Below are positions 1 to 7,214 of a stretch of 29,954 bases of DNA, in pieces; the first letter of the stretch is position 1, and every line of letters starts with the position of its first letter. This DNA is from an uncultured Muribaculaceae bacterium (GTDB lineage: Bacteria; Bacteroidota; Bacteroidia; Bacteroidales; Muribaculaceae). Both the position numbers and the translations under genes were made by a program. The stretch spans positions 1 through 29,954 of the forward strand of contig CAJTRS010000025.1 in assembly GCA_910578805.1 (NCBI GenBank), given 5' to 3'. The notes beneath the pieces were generated by a model. That model was not told the origin of the DNA, did not search any database, and saw nothing but the letters and a program-made list of their open reading frames with translations.

Positions 1-314
1 CGGATTTAAAGGAAGCATATTGCCTGTCACAAAACCTCAGAACCATATTCAACAAACGATCTACCAAGGACAGCGCACGTCTGAATCTCGCCCGGTGGTA
101 CAACCGCGTCGCCGAAGCCGGATTCAAGTCATTCAACACCATAGCAGCAACATTCTATGAACACTCCGATGAAATACTAAACTTCTTCGACAATCGCTCC
201 ACCAACGCATCGGCTGAATCCATGAACTCTAAAATCAAAGCCTTCAGGGCGAAGCTACACGGTGTAAACGACACTAAGTTCTTCATCTTCCGACTTTGTA
301 ACATATATGCCTAA
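1..314 (+). CDS. IS transposase, C-terminal fragment (ISL3/ISAon1-like), cut by window start
   Basis: An open frame runs from base 3 to a TAA at 312-314, with no start because the gene begins upstream of the window. The last ~100 residues include FDNRSTNASAESMNSKIKAF and end in FRLCNIYA. This matches the C-terminal end of the DDE transposases of the ISL3/ISAon1 group common in Bacteroidetes; the Glu in the NASAES segment is the expected third acidic residue of the DDE triad. The protein would cut and join DNA at the ends of its insertion sequence. Whether the element is intact cannot be judged, since the left part is missing, and I could not identify a terminal inverted repeat between 315 and 589. 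The next gene is a tRNA-Ala. Confidence 0.78.
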   Translation, partial: DLKEAYCLSQNLRTIFNKRSTKDSARLNLARWYNRVAEAGFKSFNTIAATFYEHSDEILNFFDNRSTNASAESMNSKIKAFRAKLHGVNDTKFFIFRLCNIYA

Positions 315-545
315 ACACAGCTTTTTTACTATGCGCCGTTTTTAGTTCTTATATTGTAGTTGTTGTGTAGCGTCTTGCATATTGTTGATGTAGTGCCTTT
401 GTTGATAGGTGTTTGTAAAGAATATGCGCAAATATAGCTACATATTGCTTGTTATGCAAGAAAATGAGGTGTAAAATTCATTACATAATCGCCGCTTTTA
501 TGTGATCGTATGTGTGCATTAAAAAACACAAAAACTTCCATTAAA
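315..545. other. AT-rich intergenic stretch between transposase and tRNA promoter
   Basis: No open reading frame or RNA gene is supported here. The stretch is AT-rich and probably includes the right end of the insertion sequence, but its boundary and any target-site duplication cannot be set without the left end. Confidence 0.4.
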
Positions 546-577
546 TTTGCATAAATAAAAAAAACGCCTTACCTTTG
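546..577 (+). promoter_or_regulatory. Bacteroides-type promoter of tRNA-Ala
   Basis: A -33 box TTTG at 546-549 and a -7 box TACCTTTG at 570-577 are separated by exactly 20 nt. This is a full match to the Bacteroidetes primary sigma consensus (TTTG, 19-21 nt, TAnnTTTG). Transcription would start about 6-8 nt before the tRNA at 590. Confidence 0.85.
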
Positions 578-589
578 CAGCGCAAACAA

Positions 590-663
590 GGGGTATTAGC
601 TCATCTGGCTAGAGCGCGACACTGGCAGTGTCGAGGTGAGCGGTTCGAGTCCGCTATACTCCA
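590..663 (+). tRNA. tRNA-Ala, anticodon GGC
   Basis: The 74-nt sequence folds as a complete cloverleaf. The acceptor arm GGGGTAT/ATACTCC (590-596 with 656-662) contains the G3:U70 wobble pair that is the identity mark of alanine tRNA. The D arm is GCTC/GAGC (599-602, 612-615). The anticodon stem CGACA/TGTCG closes the loop CTGGCAG (622-628), with anticodon GGC at 624-626, reading GCC and GCU. The T arm AGCGG/CCGCT holds the loop TTCGAGT. The discriminator base is A663 and the CCA end is not encoded. It has its own promoter and a hairpin terminator. Confidence 0.97.
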
Positions 664-671
664 CTAAGCAT

Positions 672-724
672 AAGGTAAAGACCCTGCTGCCCTCTGTGGC
701 GCTCGTCTTTACCTTGCTTTTTTT
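672..724 (+). terminator. Rho-independent terminator of tRNA-Ala
   Basis: A perfect 11-bp inverted repeat, AAGGTAAAGAC (672-682) and GTCTTTACCTT (705-715), is followed by GC and a run of seven T (718-724). The 22-nt loop is rather long. The T run lies on the plus side, so it serves the tRNA transcript and not comM. Confidence 0.8.
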
Positions 725-846
725 ACTTACTCAAAATATATCTTCCCCTGATTATTTTTGTATCAAAGCGGCTCTCCAATAGGTTTTCATATCCGGAAGG
801 TTCATCTGGTCGGCTGTTATGATACGGGTCGTTTTTGTTGTTGCGG

Positions 847-2403
847 TCAGAACGGAAGGTCCTTTGTGGCGCCCCATGACGCACGGTCGAGATTTCGGTA
901 TGAGATGGCCTCACGCATGTGGTGAGGCGTAATGGTGTCCGATGCGTCAAGATCGGCTATCGTGCGTGCCACTTTCAGTATGCGGTCATAAGCTCGTGCG
1001 CTCATATCCAGGCGAGTCATTGTATCGCGCAGTATGGCAAGGCATTCGGTCGATAGCGGTGCGTATTCGGTCAGAAGTCGCGATGTCATCTGGGCATTGC
1101 AGTGTATGTCGGGGTGGTTTCTGAAGCGTTCCGACTGAATGTCGCGGGCTTTGGTTACGCGGGTGCGAATGTCGGCGCTCGATTCTCCGGCCGAGGCGGA
1201 AGCTATGTCGTCAAATGGCACTGGCATTATCTCCACCTGCAGGTCTATGCGGTCAAGCAACGGTCCGGATATGCGGTTGAGATATTTTCTTACCGCTCCC
1301 GGCGGACATTCACACGGCTTGGTGGGGTGATTGTAGTAGCCGCACGGACAGGGGTTCATGCTTGCCACGAGCATGAATCCGGCCGGATAGTCTATGGCAT
1401 AGCGCGCACGGGCTATGGATATGTGCCTGTCTTCGAGTGGCTGTCGCATCACTTCGAGCACCGACCGGGAAAACTCCGGAAACTCATCTAGAAACAAGAT
1501 GCCGTTGTGTGCCAGAGATATTTCGCCGGGCATTGGATTGGAGCCGCCGCCCACTAACGCCACAGGCGATATGGTGTGGTGCGGTGCGCGAAACGGCCGT
1601 CGGGTCATAAGCCGCTGTCCGCGTTGCAGTTTTCCTGCCACCGAGTGTATCTTTGTGGTTTCGAGCGCTTCGGCTAAGGATAGCGGCGGCAGTATTGACG
1701 GCAGGCGTTTGGCCATCATGGATTTACCCGAGCCGGGAGGTCCCACGAGGAGTATGTTGTGGCCGCCGGCGCATGCCACCTCTAATGCACGTTTCACGGT
1801 TTCCTGTCCTTTTACTTCGGCAAAATCATAGTCGAAAATCTCACATTCCCTCGCAAATTCATTCCGGGTGTCTATGACGGTTGCCGGTATTGCGGAGGGG
1901 TCAGACAGGAACCGGAGCACCTGACCGAGGTTTTCGGCTCCATGTACACAGAGATTATTGACCACGGCGGCTTCTGTGGCGTTGGATTCCGGCACGATCA
2001 TACCCTTGAAACCGAGGCTTTGTGCCAATATGGCCATGGGCAGCACACCGCGTATGGGCAGCAGGGACCCGTCGAGCGACAGTTCACCCATTATCATGTA
2101 ATCGCCGAGCATTTCGGCAGAAGCTTTGCCGGAGGCGGCGAGAATGCCTATCGCTATGGGCAAGTCGTAGGCCGCGCCCTCTTTTCTCACATCGGCAGGC
2201 GAGAGGTTGACCACGATGCGTCTGCGCGGAAAGTCTATGCCGCTCTGCGACAGGGCCGACATGACACGCTGATAGCTCTCCTTGACTGCCGTGTCGGGGA
2301 GTCCGACCATGTTGAATGATATGCCGGATTCTGACGCCACTTCTATGGTGACCTGAATGGCATCTATTCCTTGTACGGCTGCTCCATAAGTCTTTACTAA
2401 CAT
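847..2403 (-). CDS. comM: ComM/YifB-family AAA+ protein (Mg-chelatase-like)
   Basis: A 518-residue protein of the YifB/ComM family, which is usually about 500-510 aa. The N-terminal ChlI/Lon-like domain spans about residues 5-165. The AAA+ domain has Walker A GPPGSGKS at 221-228 and Walker B ILFLDE at 302-307. Four cysteines (C352, C354, C364, C366) follow an MNPCPCGYY motif typical of the family. The C-terminal Mg-chelatase domain runs from about 415 to 510. ComM was shown in naturally transforming bacteria to be a hexameric helicase that drives branch migration during uptake recombination; the role in Bacteroidetes is inferred. It starts at ATG 2403, 26 nt after the lipoprotein gene on the same strand, so the two are probably cotranscribed. 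Confidence 0.95.
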   Translation of the reverse strand: MLVKTYGAAVQGIDAIQVTIEVASESGISFNMVGLPDTAVKESYQRVMSALSQSGIDFPRRRIVVNLSPADVRKEGAAYDLPIAIGILAASGKASAEMLGDYMIMGELSLDGSLLPIRGVLPMAILAQSLGFKGMIVPESNATEAAVVNNLCVHGAENLGQVLRFLSDPSAIPATVIDTRNEFARECEIFDYDFAEVKGQETVKRALEVACAGGHNILLVGPPGSGKSMMAKRLPSILPPLSLAEALETTKIHSVAGKLQRGQRLMTRRPFRAPHHTISPVALVGGGSNPMPGEISLAHNGILFLDEFPEFSRSVLEVMRQPLEDRHISIARARYAIDYPAGFMLVASMNPCPCGYYNHPTKPCECPPGAVRKYLNRISGPLLDRIDLQVEIMPVPFDDIASASAGESSADIRTRVTKARDIQSERFRNHPDIHCNAQMTSRLLTEYAPLSTECLAILRDTMTRLDMSARAYDRILKVARTIADLDASDTITPHHMREAISYRNLDRASWGATKDLPF

Positions 2404-2429
2404 AAGCCGGCTGTGTGGGGGTTACGGTG

Positions 2430-3449
2430 TCAGTCGAATTTTGACAGAAGGTTCCTTTCCGCAGCTTTGACTGATGAGCCGCGGTATATCTGAGTTCCCT
2501 GCCCGTCGGCAACTATGAAGTATGGTGACCGCGGTATTGCCAGGCGCCGTATTATGGGTGAGGCCACAGTGCCGGGTGCCCATGTGCGGAACCAATTAAC
2601 CGAGGAGTCGCCTGCAACGCTTGATTTCCAGCCGGCCGAGTCGGCGGCAGTGGATATCTCTATGACTGTGAATGGTCGGTCGGTCAGTCGATCGGTGATT
2701 TGTCGCAGTGTGGGGGTTATGGTGTCGCGGGCGGTTTTGTTTTCCGGCAGGAAACACAGCATAGAGGCCGTGTATGAGCGGGGATTGTAGTTTATGAGCG
2801 AGTCACGGTATTCGTATAGGGTCATGGCGCTGATGTCGGCAAATGCCGAGGTTGACATCTGCGATGCGAGCACGGCATTGAAATTCTGAACCATGGCCGT
2901 CGGTCTGGCCGATGTGTCGATTATGGTAAATAGCGAGTCTGCGAGCGGCTCATATCCTTCGGTATGGAACTGGCTGACCAACAGTGCTGTCGAGGCTATG
3001 TCGGAGGTGTTGTCGGCTATGAGCTGGGCTATGGAGCGGTTTATGGTCTCGGAGTCCGACTTTTTTATCGCTTCGGCATTGTCCGCGATCCATTCGGCTA
3101 TCTTTTTCGAAGGATCACTTCCCTCTATCTCTATTTTTGTGGGGTCGGAAATGTCGGCTGTCAGAGTGATCTCCATTCCGTTTTCCACCACCAATGTGCC
3201 TATTGGTGTACCGTCCGACATGGCGAGGGTGGCAAGTGACGGGACGGTGCTGGCGGCGCTGATTGCAAATACACCATCGACGGCCGGCACGGATATGCGT
3301 TTCAGGCCGCCGTCGGCAAGATATGTGAGGGTCAGTGTGCGTGCGCCGGCGCCTTTGACTTCGCCCTCTATGGTGAATTTTTGTTCGGAGTCACATGCCC
3401 ACAGCAGTGGTATAAGCAGGGTGGCTATTAATAAACTTGGAATTTTCAC
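2430..3449 (-). CDS. DUF4369-type lipoprotein with thioredoxin-like C-terminus lacking CxxC
   Basis: About 339 residues from the GTG at 3449 (MKIPSLLIATLLIPLLWAC). A TTG at 3455 would add two residues but is less natural. The signal peptide ends in a lipobox (LLWA before Cys 19), giving an acylated lipoprotein. The N-terminal domain (about 24-115) has the beta-rich pattern of DUF4369, including a TLTYLADGG segment and VENGMEITLTAD. The C-terminal part resembles the second half of a thioredoxin fold, with IPRSPYFIVADGQG standing where the cis-Pro loop and following strand lie, but no CxxC redox motif is present. A redox role is therefore unlikely. Function is unknown; related lipoproteins are common in Bacteroidetes envelopes. 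It lies upstream of comM with its own promoter. Confidence 0.75.
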   Translation of the reverse strand: MKIPSLLIATLLIPLLWACDSEQKFTIEGEVKGAGARTLTLTYLADGGLKRISVPAVDGVFAISAASTVPSLATLAMSDGTPIGTLVVENGMEITLTADISDPTKIEIEGSDPSKKIAEWIADNAEAIKKSDSETINRSIAQLIADNTSDIASTALLVSQFHTEGYEPLADSLFTIIDTSARPTAMVQNFNAVLASQMSTSAFADISAMTLYEYRDSLINYNPRSYTASMLCFLPENKTARDTITPTLRQITDRLTDRPFTVIEISTAADSAGWKSSVAGDSSVNWFRTWAPGTVASPIIRRLAIPRSPYFIVADGQGTQIYRGSSVKAAERNLLSKFD

Positions 3450-3476
3450 TGGCAAAATCTGTTAGTGATTATATGA

Positions 3477-3508
3477 CAAAGGTAAGATTCTAAATTCACT
3501 AAACCAAG
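3477..3508 (-). promoter_or_regulatory. Promoter of the lipoprotein-comM operon
   Basis: Read on the minus strand, CTTG (3508-3505), 20 nt and TACCTTTG (3484-3477) match the Bacteroidetes consensus with one mismatch in the -33 box. The predicted start of transcription lies about 20 nt before the GTG start codon. Confidence 0.7.
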
Positions 3509-3570
3509 AAAAAGCGCTTTCATACCACAAAAAATGACATGGCTGATGTGTGCGTTTGTGGTTGAGTGAG

Positions 3571-3578
3571 TATCTTTG
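3571..3578 (+). promoter_or_regulatory. -7 box of the pldA promoter
   Basis: TATCTTTG at 3571-3578 is a perfect TAnnTTTG box 25 nt before the ATG at 3603. No clear TTTG sits 19-21 nt upstream (TGTG at 3547-3550 is the nearest fit). It overlaps an in-frame TTG that might be mistaken for a start codon. Confidence 0.5.
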
Positions 3579-3602
3579 CCGGAAAGAATAAGCAGTGTGA
3601 CT

Positions 3603-4448
3603 ATGTACAGATTTTTGCGTGTGGTTCTGATATCGGCGGCATGGGTTCTTTGTGCTTTGCATGGCCGTGCCCAGATTGTGGCACGCGACAGTGTGGCCAT
3701 CAGTGCCGACAGTGTGCGCCGGGCTTTTGACGACAGGCCGTATTTCGGGCTTTACAAGGACAATTATTTCATATTCGGCACATCGATAGGTTCGAGGCCT
3801 ACCCGCGAAAATTCCAATGTGAAGTTTCAGATATCCATATCTCAGCGTCTTACCAAGAGTGTGTTGCCGTGGAACACATACCTGTTCCTGTTCTACACGC
3901 AGAAAGTGCTGTGGAATGTGCTTGAGAAGTCCATGCCCATGGTGGACCTGAATTTCAATCCGGGCATTGGTCTGGTCAAGCCGTTGTTTGTCAAAAACCG
4001 TTTCATAGGTAAACTTATGCTGCTGCTTGAGCATGAGAGTAACGGTCGAGATGGTCTGGCCTCGCGGTCGTGGAACAAAGTGTCGGTCGGTGCCAATGTG
4101 ATGATCGATCCTAATTTCATAGTCCACGGTAAATTTTGGATACCCATAGTTGACGGACAGTACAACAAGGATATTCTTGACTATAGCGGTGTGTATCAGG
4201 TGGGAACATCGTTTTTCTCCAATGACAGGCGTTTCGGCGCTTCGGTGACATTGGTCAAGCGTCGTGGCTGGGAACTGAATTATAATACAATAGTGGAACT
4301 TAACTACCGCCTGTTCAAGCGTGACAACCAGTATCTTTTTCTTCAGTATTACAACGGCTATGGAGAGTTTATGCTCAATTACAACAGGTTCACCTCTTCT
4401 CTCAGGGTGGGCATAGTGATCAAGCCTGAGATTTTCAGCGATTATTGA
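3603..4448 (+). CDS. pldA: Outer-membrane phospholipase A (PldA/OMPLA)
   Basis: A 281-residue outer-membrane beta-barrel from ATG 3603, with a signal peptide (MYRFLRVVLISAAWVLCALHGRAQ, likely cut before or after the Gln). The motif HESNGR places the catalytic His at residue 144 and the nucleophile Ser at 146; the following SRSWN places Asn at 158. The spacing (His +2 Ser, +14 Asn) is exactly that of E. coli OMPLA (H142, S144, N156). The rest alternates in the way of membrane beta strands and ends in an aromatic residue. The enzyme hydrolyses acyl chains of phospholipids that reach the outer leaflet, in a calcium-dependent dimer. A longer frame from TTG 3576 is rejected because that codon lies inside the -7 box. 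It converges on the DUF2752 gene with a 26-nt gap. Confidence 0.9.
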   Translation: MYRFLRVVLISAAWVLCALHGRAQIVARDSVAISADSVRRAFDDRPYFGLYKDNYFIFGTSIGSRPTRENSNVKFQISISQRLTKSVLPWNTYLFLFYTQKVLWNVLEKSMPMVDLNFNPGIGLVKPLFVKNRFIGKLMLLLEHESNGRDGLASRSWNKVSVGANVMIDPNFIVHGKFWIPIVDGQYNKDILDYSGVYQVGTSFFSNDRRFGASVTLVKRRGWELNYNTIVELNYRLFKRDNQYLFLQYYNGYGEFMLNYNRFTSSLRVGIVIKPEIFSDY

Positions 4449-4474
4449 TGCGTCATTATGTGTGTGCGCTCTAT

Positions 4475-4855
4475 CTAAAATATGTTACGCCCTATCCACC
4501 ATGTGATTGTGGCGGCGAGTACTGAATAGGCAATCGTTCTGGAATTGACGGCATTGTAAAATCGAGGTGCTTTGTTGCGGAGCATTCCGGCTGTAATCAG
4601 AACGGCCACTATCGGAAGCATTATCACCATCATGGCGTTGGCACGCCAAGCACCGGCTATGTCGGCGTGAAGCAGGGCGTGTATGGCTCTCTGTGAGCCG
4701 CACCCCGGACAGTCAAATGTGGTCAGCATCTTGAACGGGCAGCGGGGAAACGGTGCCGTAGCTGGATCGAATGAGCCGTAAACGATCACTAATACCGCCG
4801 CAACCGCCAGTGCCAGAGTCCACAATGCCGGCTTCGCTATGCGGTGAATGGTCAT
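4475..4855 (-). CDS. DUF2752 membrane protein
   Basis: A 126-residue protein with three predicted membrane segments (about residues 10-30, 70-90 and 100-120) and a FDCPGCGSQRA motif between the first two. The CPxCGxxRA signature defines DUF2752, a small membrane family of unknown function found next to CD225/GYF-type proteins in Bacteroidetes. The ATG at 4855 overlaps the TGA of the upstream gene (ATGA), which decides the start over an in-frame ATG at 4921 lying inside that gene. Translation is probably coupled. It is the last gene of the dtd operon. Confidence 0.85.
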   Translation of the reverse strand: MTIHRIAKPALWTLALAVAAVLVIVYGSFDPATAPFPRCPFKMLTTFDCPGCGSQRAIHALLHADIAGAWRANAMMVIMLPIVAVLITAGMLRNKAPRFYNAVNSRTIAYSVLAATITWWIGRNIF

Positions 4856-5328
4856 AGCATGAAAAGCACGTATTGAAACGGAAGCCACATCACTCCGAGA
4901 GTGATGGATACTATAAGCCATAGTTCGGCGTTGTCGGAGGCTTTGCGGGCTCCTTCGTAGTCCCGAGTGTCGAAGCGCGGTGTCACTTTAGCGGCATATA
5001 TCAGTGACACTATGGCCGGTATGGCGCAGCAGAGGCAGATGGCCACTATGCTCCATGCGATATAAGTGGGGGGCTTTGTCTCGGCCTTTTGCGGAGTGGT
5101 GGCAGCCGGGGCCGAGGGCATCGGCTGTGTATAGGGATTGACGACCGGTACCGGTCCGGAGCTTGCGGCACAGAACGTGCCCGCAAGCTCCGGAATGAAA
5201 CAGGCCTGGCGCCATGACGGCAAGCCGGTGTGCCATACCAGAGTGTCGCGCTTCAAAGGTAGGCGCAACACCTCTTCGAGCTGCATCGGCCCTATCTTTT
5301 CGTTGTCGATGATGACCCAGTAGTTCAT
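4852..5328 (-). CDS. GYF_2 (DUF4339) plus CD225/dispanin-like membrane protein
   Basis: A 158-residue protein in two parts. Residues 1-50 (YWVIIDNEKIGPMQ ... WHTGLPSWRQA) fit the GYF_2/DUF4339 domain, a small fold thought to bind proline-rich peptides. A Pro/Ala-rich linker (about 58-88) leads to a CD225/dispanin-like domain with two hydrophobic segments (about 90-112 and 135-158) separated by a polar loop with KASDNAE. The combination is frequent in Bacteroidetes and no biochemical role is established. It lies 17 nt after deoC and overlaps the DUF2752 gene by ATGA, suggesting the two products work in the same membrane. Confidence 0.82.
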   Translation of the reverse strand: MNYWVIIDNEKIGPMQLEEVLRLPLKRDTLVWHTGLPSWRQACFIPELAGTFCAASSGPVPVVNPYTQPMPSAPAATTPQKAETKPPTYIAWSIVAICLCCAIPAIVSLIYAAKVTPRFDTRDYEGARKASDNAELWLIVSITLGVMWLPFQYVLFML

Positions 5329-5345
5329 TGGCCGGCCTTATGTGG

Positions 5346-6230
5346 TTAGAAAAATTTGGTTTCTGTGCCCAGAATGTCCGACAGCAGGTTGTTGGCCAGA
5401 CGGCTTGCTCCGAGTCGGAAGTATTCATTGTCGAGCCACTTCTCGCCTAAAACATGCTTGACGATGCAGTAATAGCCGAGGGCGTCATCGGTTGATGACA
5501 CACCGCCGGCGGGTTTGAAGCCAACCATGCGTCCGGTCTTTTCATGATATTCCTTTATGCACTGGCACATCACATAGGCGGCTTCCAACGATGCTCCGGG
5601 ATATCCCTTGCCGGTAGAGGTCTTTATGAAGTCGGCGCCCGAATTCATGGCAAGGATAGAGGCTGCACGGATATTTTCGGCAGTTTGGAGCGCTCCTGTC
5701 TCGAGGATCACCTTAAGGTGGGCGTCGCGACAGGAGTGCTTGAGTTCGGAAATCTCATCGCACACCTCTTCCCAGTCGCCGTCAAGGAAATTGCCTATGT
5801 TGAGCACTATGTCAATCTCGTCGGCTCCTCCCTCCACGGCAAGCGCAGTCTCGGCAACTTTCACCTCGGGGAATGTCTGCGACGAAGGAAATCCGCCCGA
5901 CACTGCGGCGATGTTCACTTCTGTGACGTCGAGCACCGTACGCACCACAGGGGTGAAACAGGGATACACGCATATAGCCGCCACATTAGGAAGGTCGCCG
6001 TGTTCGTTCTCGAAGTCGTTGACCCGTTGGGTGAACCGTGCCACGGACTGCTGAGAGTCGGTGGCATTGAGGGTGGTGAGGTCTATGCAGTTGAATAGAA
6101 ACTTATATACGTCTGTCGTGCGGTTGGCGTCCATGTTGTCGGCCAGAATCTTCTCTACCTCGGCCTTTACAAGGTTGTCGTCGGTGTTAACCTTGCTTAA
6201 GGATACGATTTCGTGATATTTGTCTGTCAT
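5346..6230 (-). CDS. deoC: Deoxyribose-phosphate aldolase
   Basis: A 294-residue class I aldolase that splits 2-deoxyribose 5-phosphate into glyceraldehyde 3-phosphate and acetaldehyde, the last step of deoxynucleoside catabolism. The Schiff-base lysine is K203 in FIKTSTGKGYPGA, the proton-relay lysine is K239 in VGFKPAGGVSS, and the conserved aspartate is D140 in DEIDIVLNIG. It is longer than the short bacterial type (~220 aa) and near the length of the E. coli type, with an extra N-terminal stretch of about 40 residues. It sits 36 nt after the MazG-like gene in the dtd operon, next to two other housekeeping enzymes of nucleotide and tRNA quality control. Confidence 0.95.
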   Translation of the reverse strand: MTDKYHEIVSLSKVNTDDNLVKAEVEKILADNMDANRTTDVYKFLFNCIDLTTLNATDSQQSVARFTQRVNDFENEHGDLPNVAAICVYPCFTPVVRTVLDVTEVNIAAVSGGFPSSQTFPEVKVAETALAVEGGADEIDIVLNIGNFLDGDWEEVCDEISELKHSCRDAHLKVILETGALQTAENIRAASILAMNSGADFIKTSTGKGYPGASLEAAYVMCQCIKEYHEKTGRMVGFKPAGGVSSTDDALGYYCIVKHVLGEKWLDNEYFRLGASRLANNLLSDILGTETKFF

Positions 6231-6266
6231 GATTATAATATATAATATGTGTTGGTTATGGAGTTT

Positions 6267-6620
6267 CTATCGGTCTGCAGACCCGGCAAGTTTCGGATTG
6301 TTGCGGTGGCGGTCCTTATCCCTAATGGTTTTCTTCCGGAAATTGTTCACGAAAGCCTCGTTGAGGTCTATGCTTTCCTGATTGGCTATGGCGCTGATGA
6401 CCCACAGCAGATCGGCGAGTTCATCGGCTAAGTCTTGTTTTTCCCCCTCTTTCCACGACTGGTCGCCATGGGTGCGGGCCATTATACGGGCCACCTCTCC
6501 GGTTTCTTCGGCGAGTATGGCCATGTTGGTGAGGGGAGAGAAGTACCGCACACCTGTGGTGGTGATCCACCGGTGTACCATTGTCTGCATTTGTTCTATG
6601 GTTATTGGCTGATGGGTCAT
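6267..6620 (-). CDS. MazG-like nucleotide pyrophosphohydrolase
   Basis: A 117-residue all-alpha NTP pyrophosphatase of the MazG/RS21-C6 superfamily. The metal-binding pattern is visible as EETGEVAR (about residues 38-45) and DELADLLW (about 64-71), the usual ExxE and ExxD helices. Such enzymes hydrolyse noncanonical or surplus (d)NTPs to monophosphate and pyrophosphate; the substrate here cannot be told from sequence. Its ATG at 6620 overlaps the TGA of dtd (ATGA), so the two are translationally coupled. Confidence 0.9.
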   Translation of the reverse strand: MTHQPITIEQMQTMVHRWITTTGVRYFSPLTNMAILAEETGEVARIMARTHGDQSWKEGEKQDLADELADLLWVISAIANQESIDLNEAFVNNFRKKTIRDKDRHRNNPKLAGSADR

Positions 6621-7069
6621 TCGCGCAGTCTTGAGTCGATTATTATGGTTACCGGACCATCGTTGACAAGCTCAACCTTCATGTCGGCTCCGAACACCCC
6701 TGTGGCTACGGGATAGCCTGTGCGTTCGGCCAGAATCCGGCAATAGTCACTGTACAGCGGCAGACTTGTGTCGGGAGCTGCGGCGCGTATGTAGCTCGGG
6801 CGGTTGCCCTTGCGGGTGGAAGCTGTGAGTGTGAACTGGCTCACGGCCATCAGTTCGCCTCCCGCGTCGGTTACGGAGCGGTTCATCACGCCGTTGTCAT
6901 CTGGGAATATGCGCAGGGCGGCAGTCTTGTCGGCGAGCCACCGGGCGTCGGCCTCGGTGTCACCTGTCTCTACTCCCACAAGCACCAGCAGTCCCGGACC
7001 GATGGTGCTGTGTGTGGCTCCGTCGATGCTTACGGAGGCTCTAAGTACCCGTTGTATGACTATGCGCAT
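6617..7069 (-). CDS. dtd: D-aminoacyl-tRNA deacylase
   Basis: A 150-residue DTD of standard length. It frees tRNAs mischarged with D-amino acids or glycine. The N-terminus MRIVIQRVLRASV is typical. Catalytic-pocket motifs are SQFTL at 77-81 and NDGPVT at 136-141, the latter being the Gly-cisPro element that rejects L-amino acids. It is the first gene of the five-gene minus-strand operon and has a well-formed promoter ending 35 nt upstream of the ATG at 7069. Confidence 0.95.
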   Translation of the reverse strand: MRIVIQRVLRASVSIDGATHSTIGPGLLVLVGVETGDTEADARWLADKTAALRIFPDDNGVMNRSVTDAGGELMAVSQFTLTASTRKGNRPSYIRAAAPDTSLPLYSDYCRILAERTGYPVATGVFGADMKVELVNDGPVTIIIDSRLRE

Positions 7070-7103
7070 GTCAGATGATAGGTTAACTTGTTCATTATGA
7101 TTA

Positions 7104-7135
7104 CAAAATTAACATATATTCATTTCCTCGCCAAA
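7104..7135 (-). promoter_or_regulatory. Promoter of the dtd operon
   Basis: Read on the minus strand, TTTG (7135-7132), exactly 20 nt, and TAATTTTG (7111-7104) are a full match to the Bacteroidetes consensus. Transcription would start near 7098, giving a leader of about 29 nt. Confidence 0.85.
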
Positions 7136-7143
7136 AAAAGTAA

Positions 7144-7157
7144 AGTGAATATTCACT
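7144..7157. promoter_or_regulatory. 14-bp palindrome between divergent promoters (putative operator)
   Basis: AGTGAATATTCACT is a perfect palindrome. It is flanked by AAAAGTA (7136-7142) and TACTTTT (7157-7163), which repeat each other inverted with a one-base offset. It ends on the first base of the GH123 -7 box and begins 9 bp from the dtd -33 box, a position suited to a dimeric repressor or activator. Confidence 0.45.
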
Positions 7158-7164
7158 ACTTTTG
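7157..7164 (+). promoter_or_regulatory. -7 box of the GH123 gene promoter
   Basis: TACTTTTG is a perfect TAnnTTTG, about 51 nt before the ATG at 7215. The expected -33 TTTG is absent (the place holds a run of A), so the promoter may depend on an activator, possibly one binding the adjoining palindrome. Confidence 0.55.
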
Positions 7165-7214
7165 CCGATATAAAATCCTATTGTCGTTAAACAATATTTA
7201 AAATACAGGTAATT

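Noticed and set aside
1..663. Integrated element using tRNA-Ala as attachment site
   Set aside because: No integrase, no direct repeat of the tRNA 3' end was found, and the tRNA has its own intact promoter and terminator. The nearby transposase is of the DDE type and does not target tRNA genes.
4856..4921. Longer DUF2752 protein starting at ATG 4921
   Set aside because: It would run 70 nt into the upstream gene; the ATGA overlap at 4852-4855 gives a start just before the first membrane segment.
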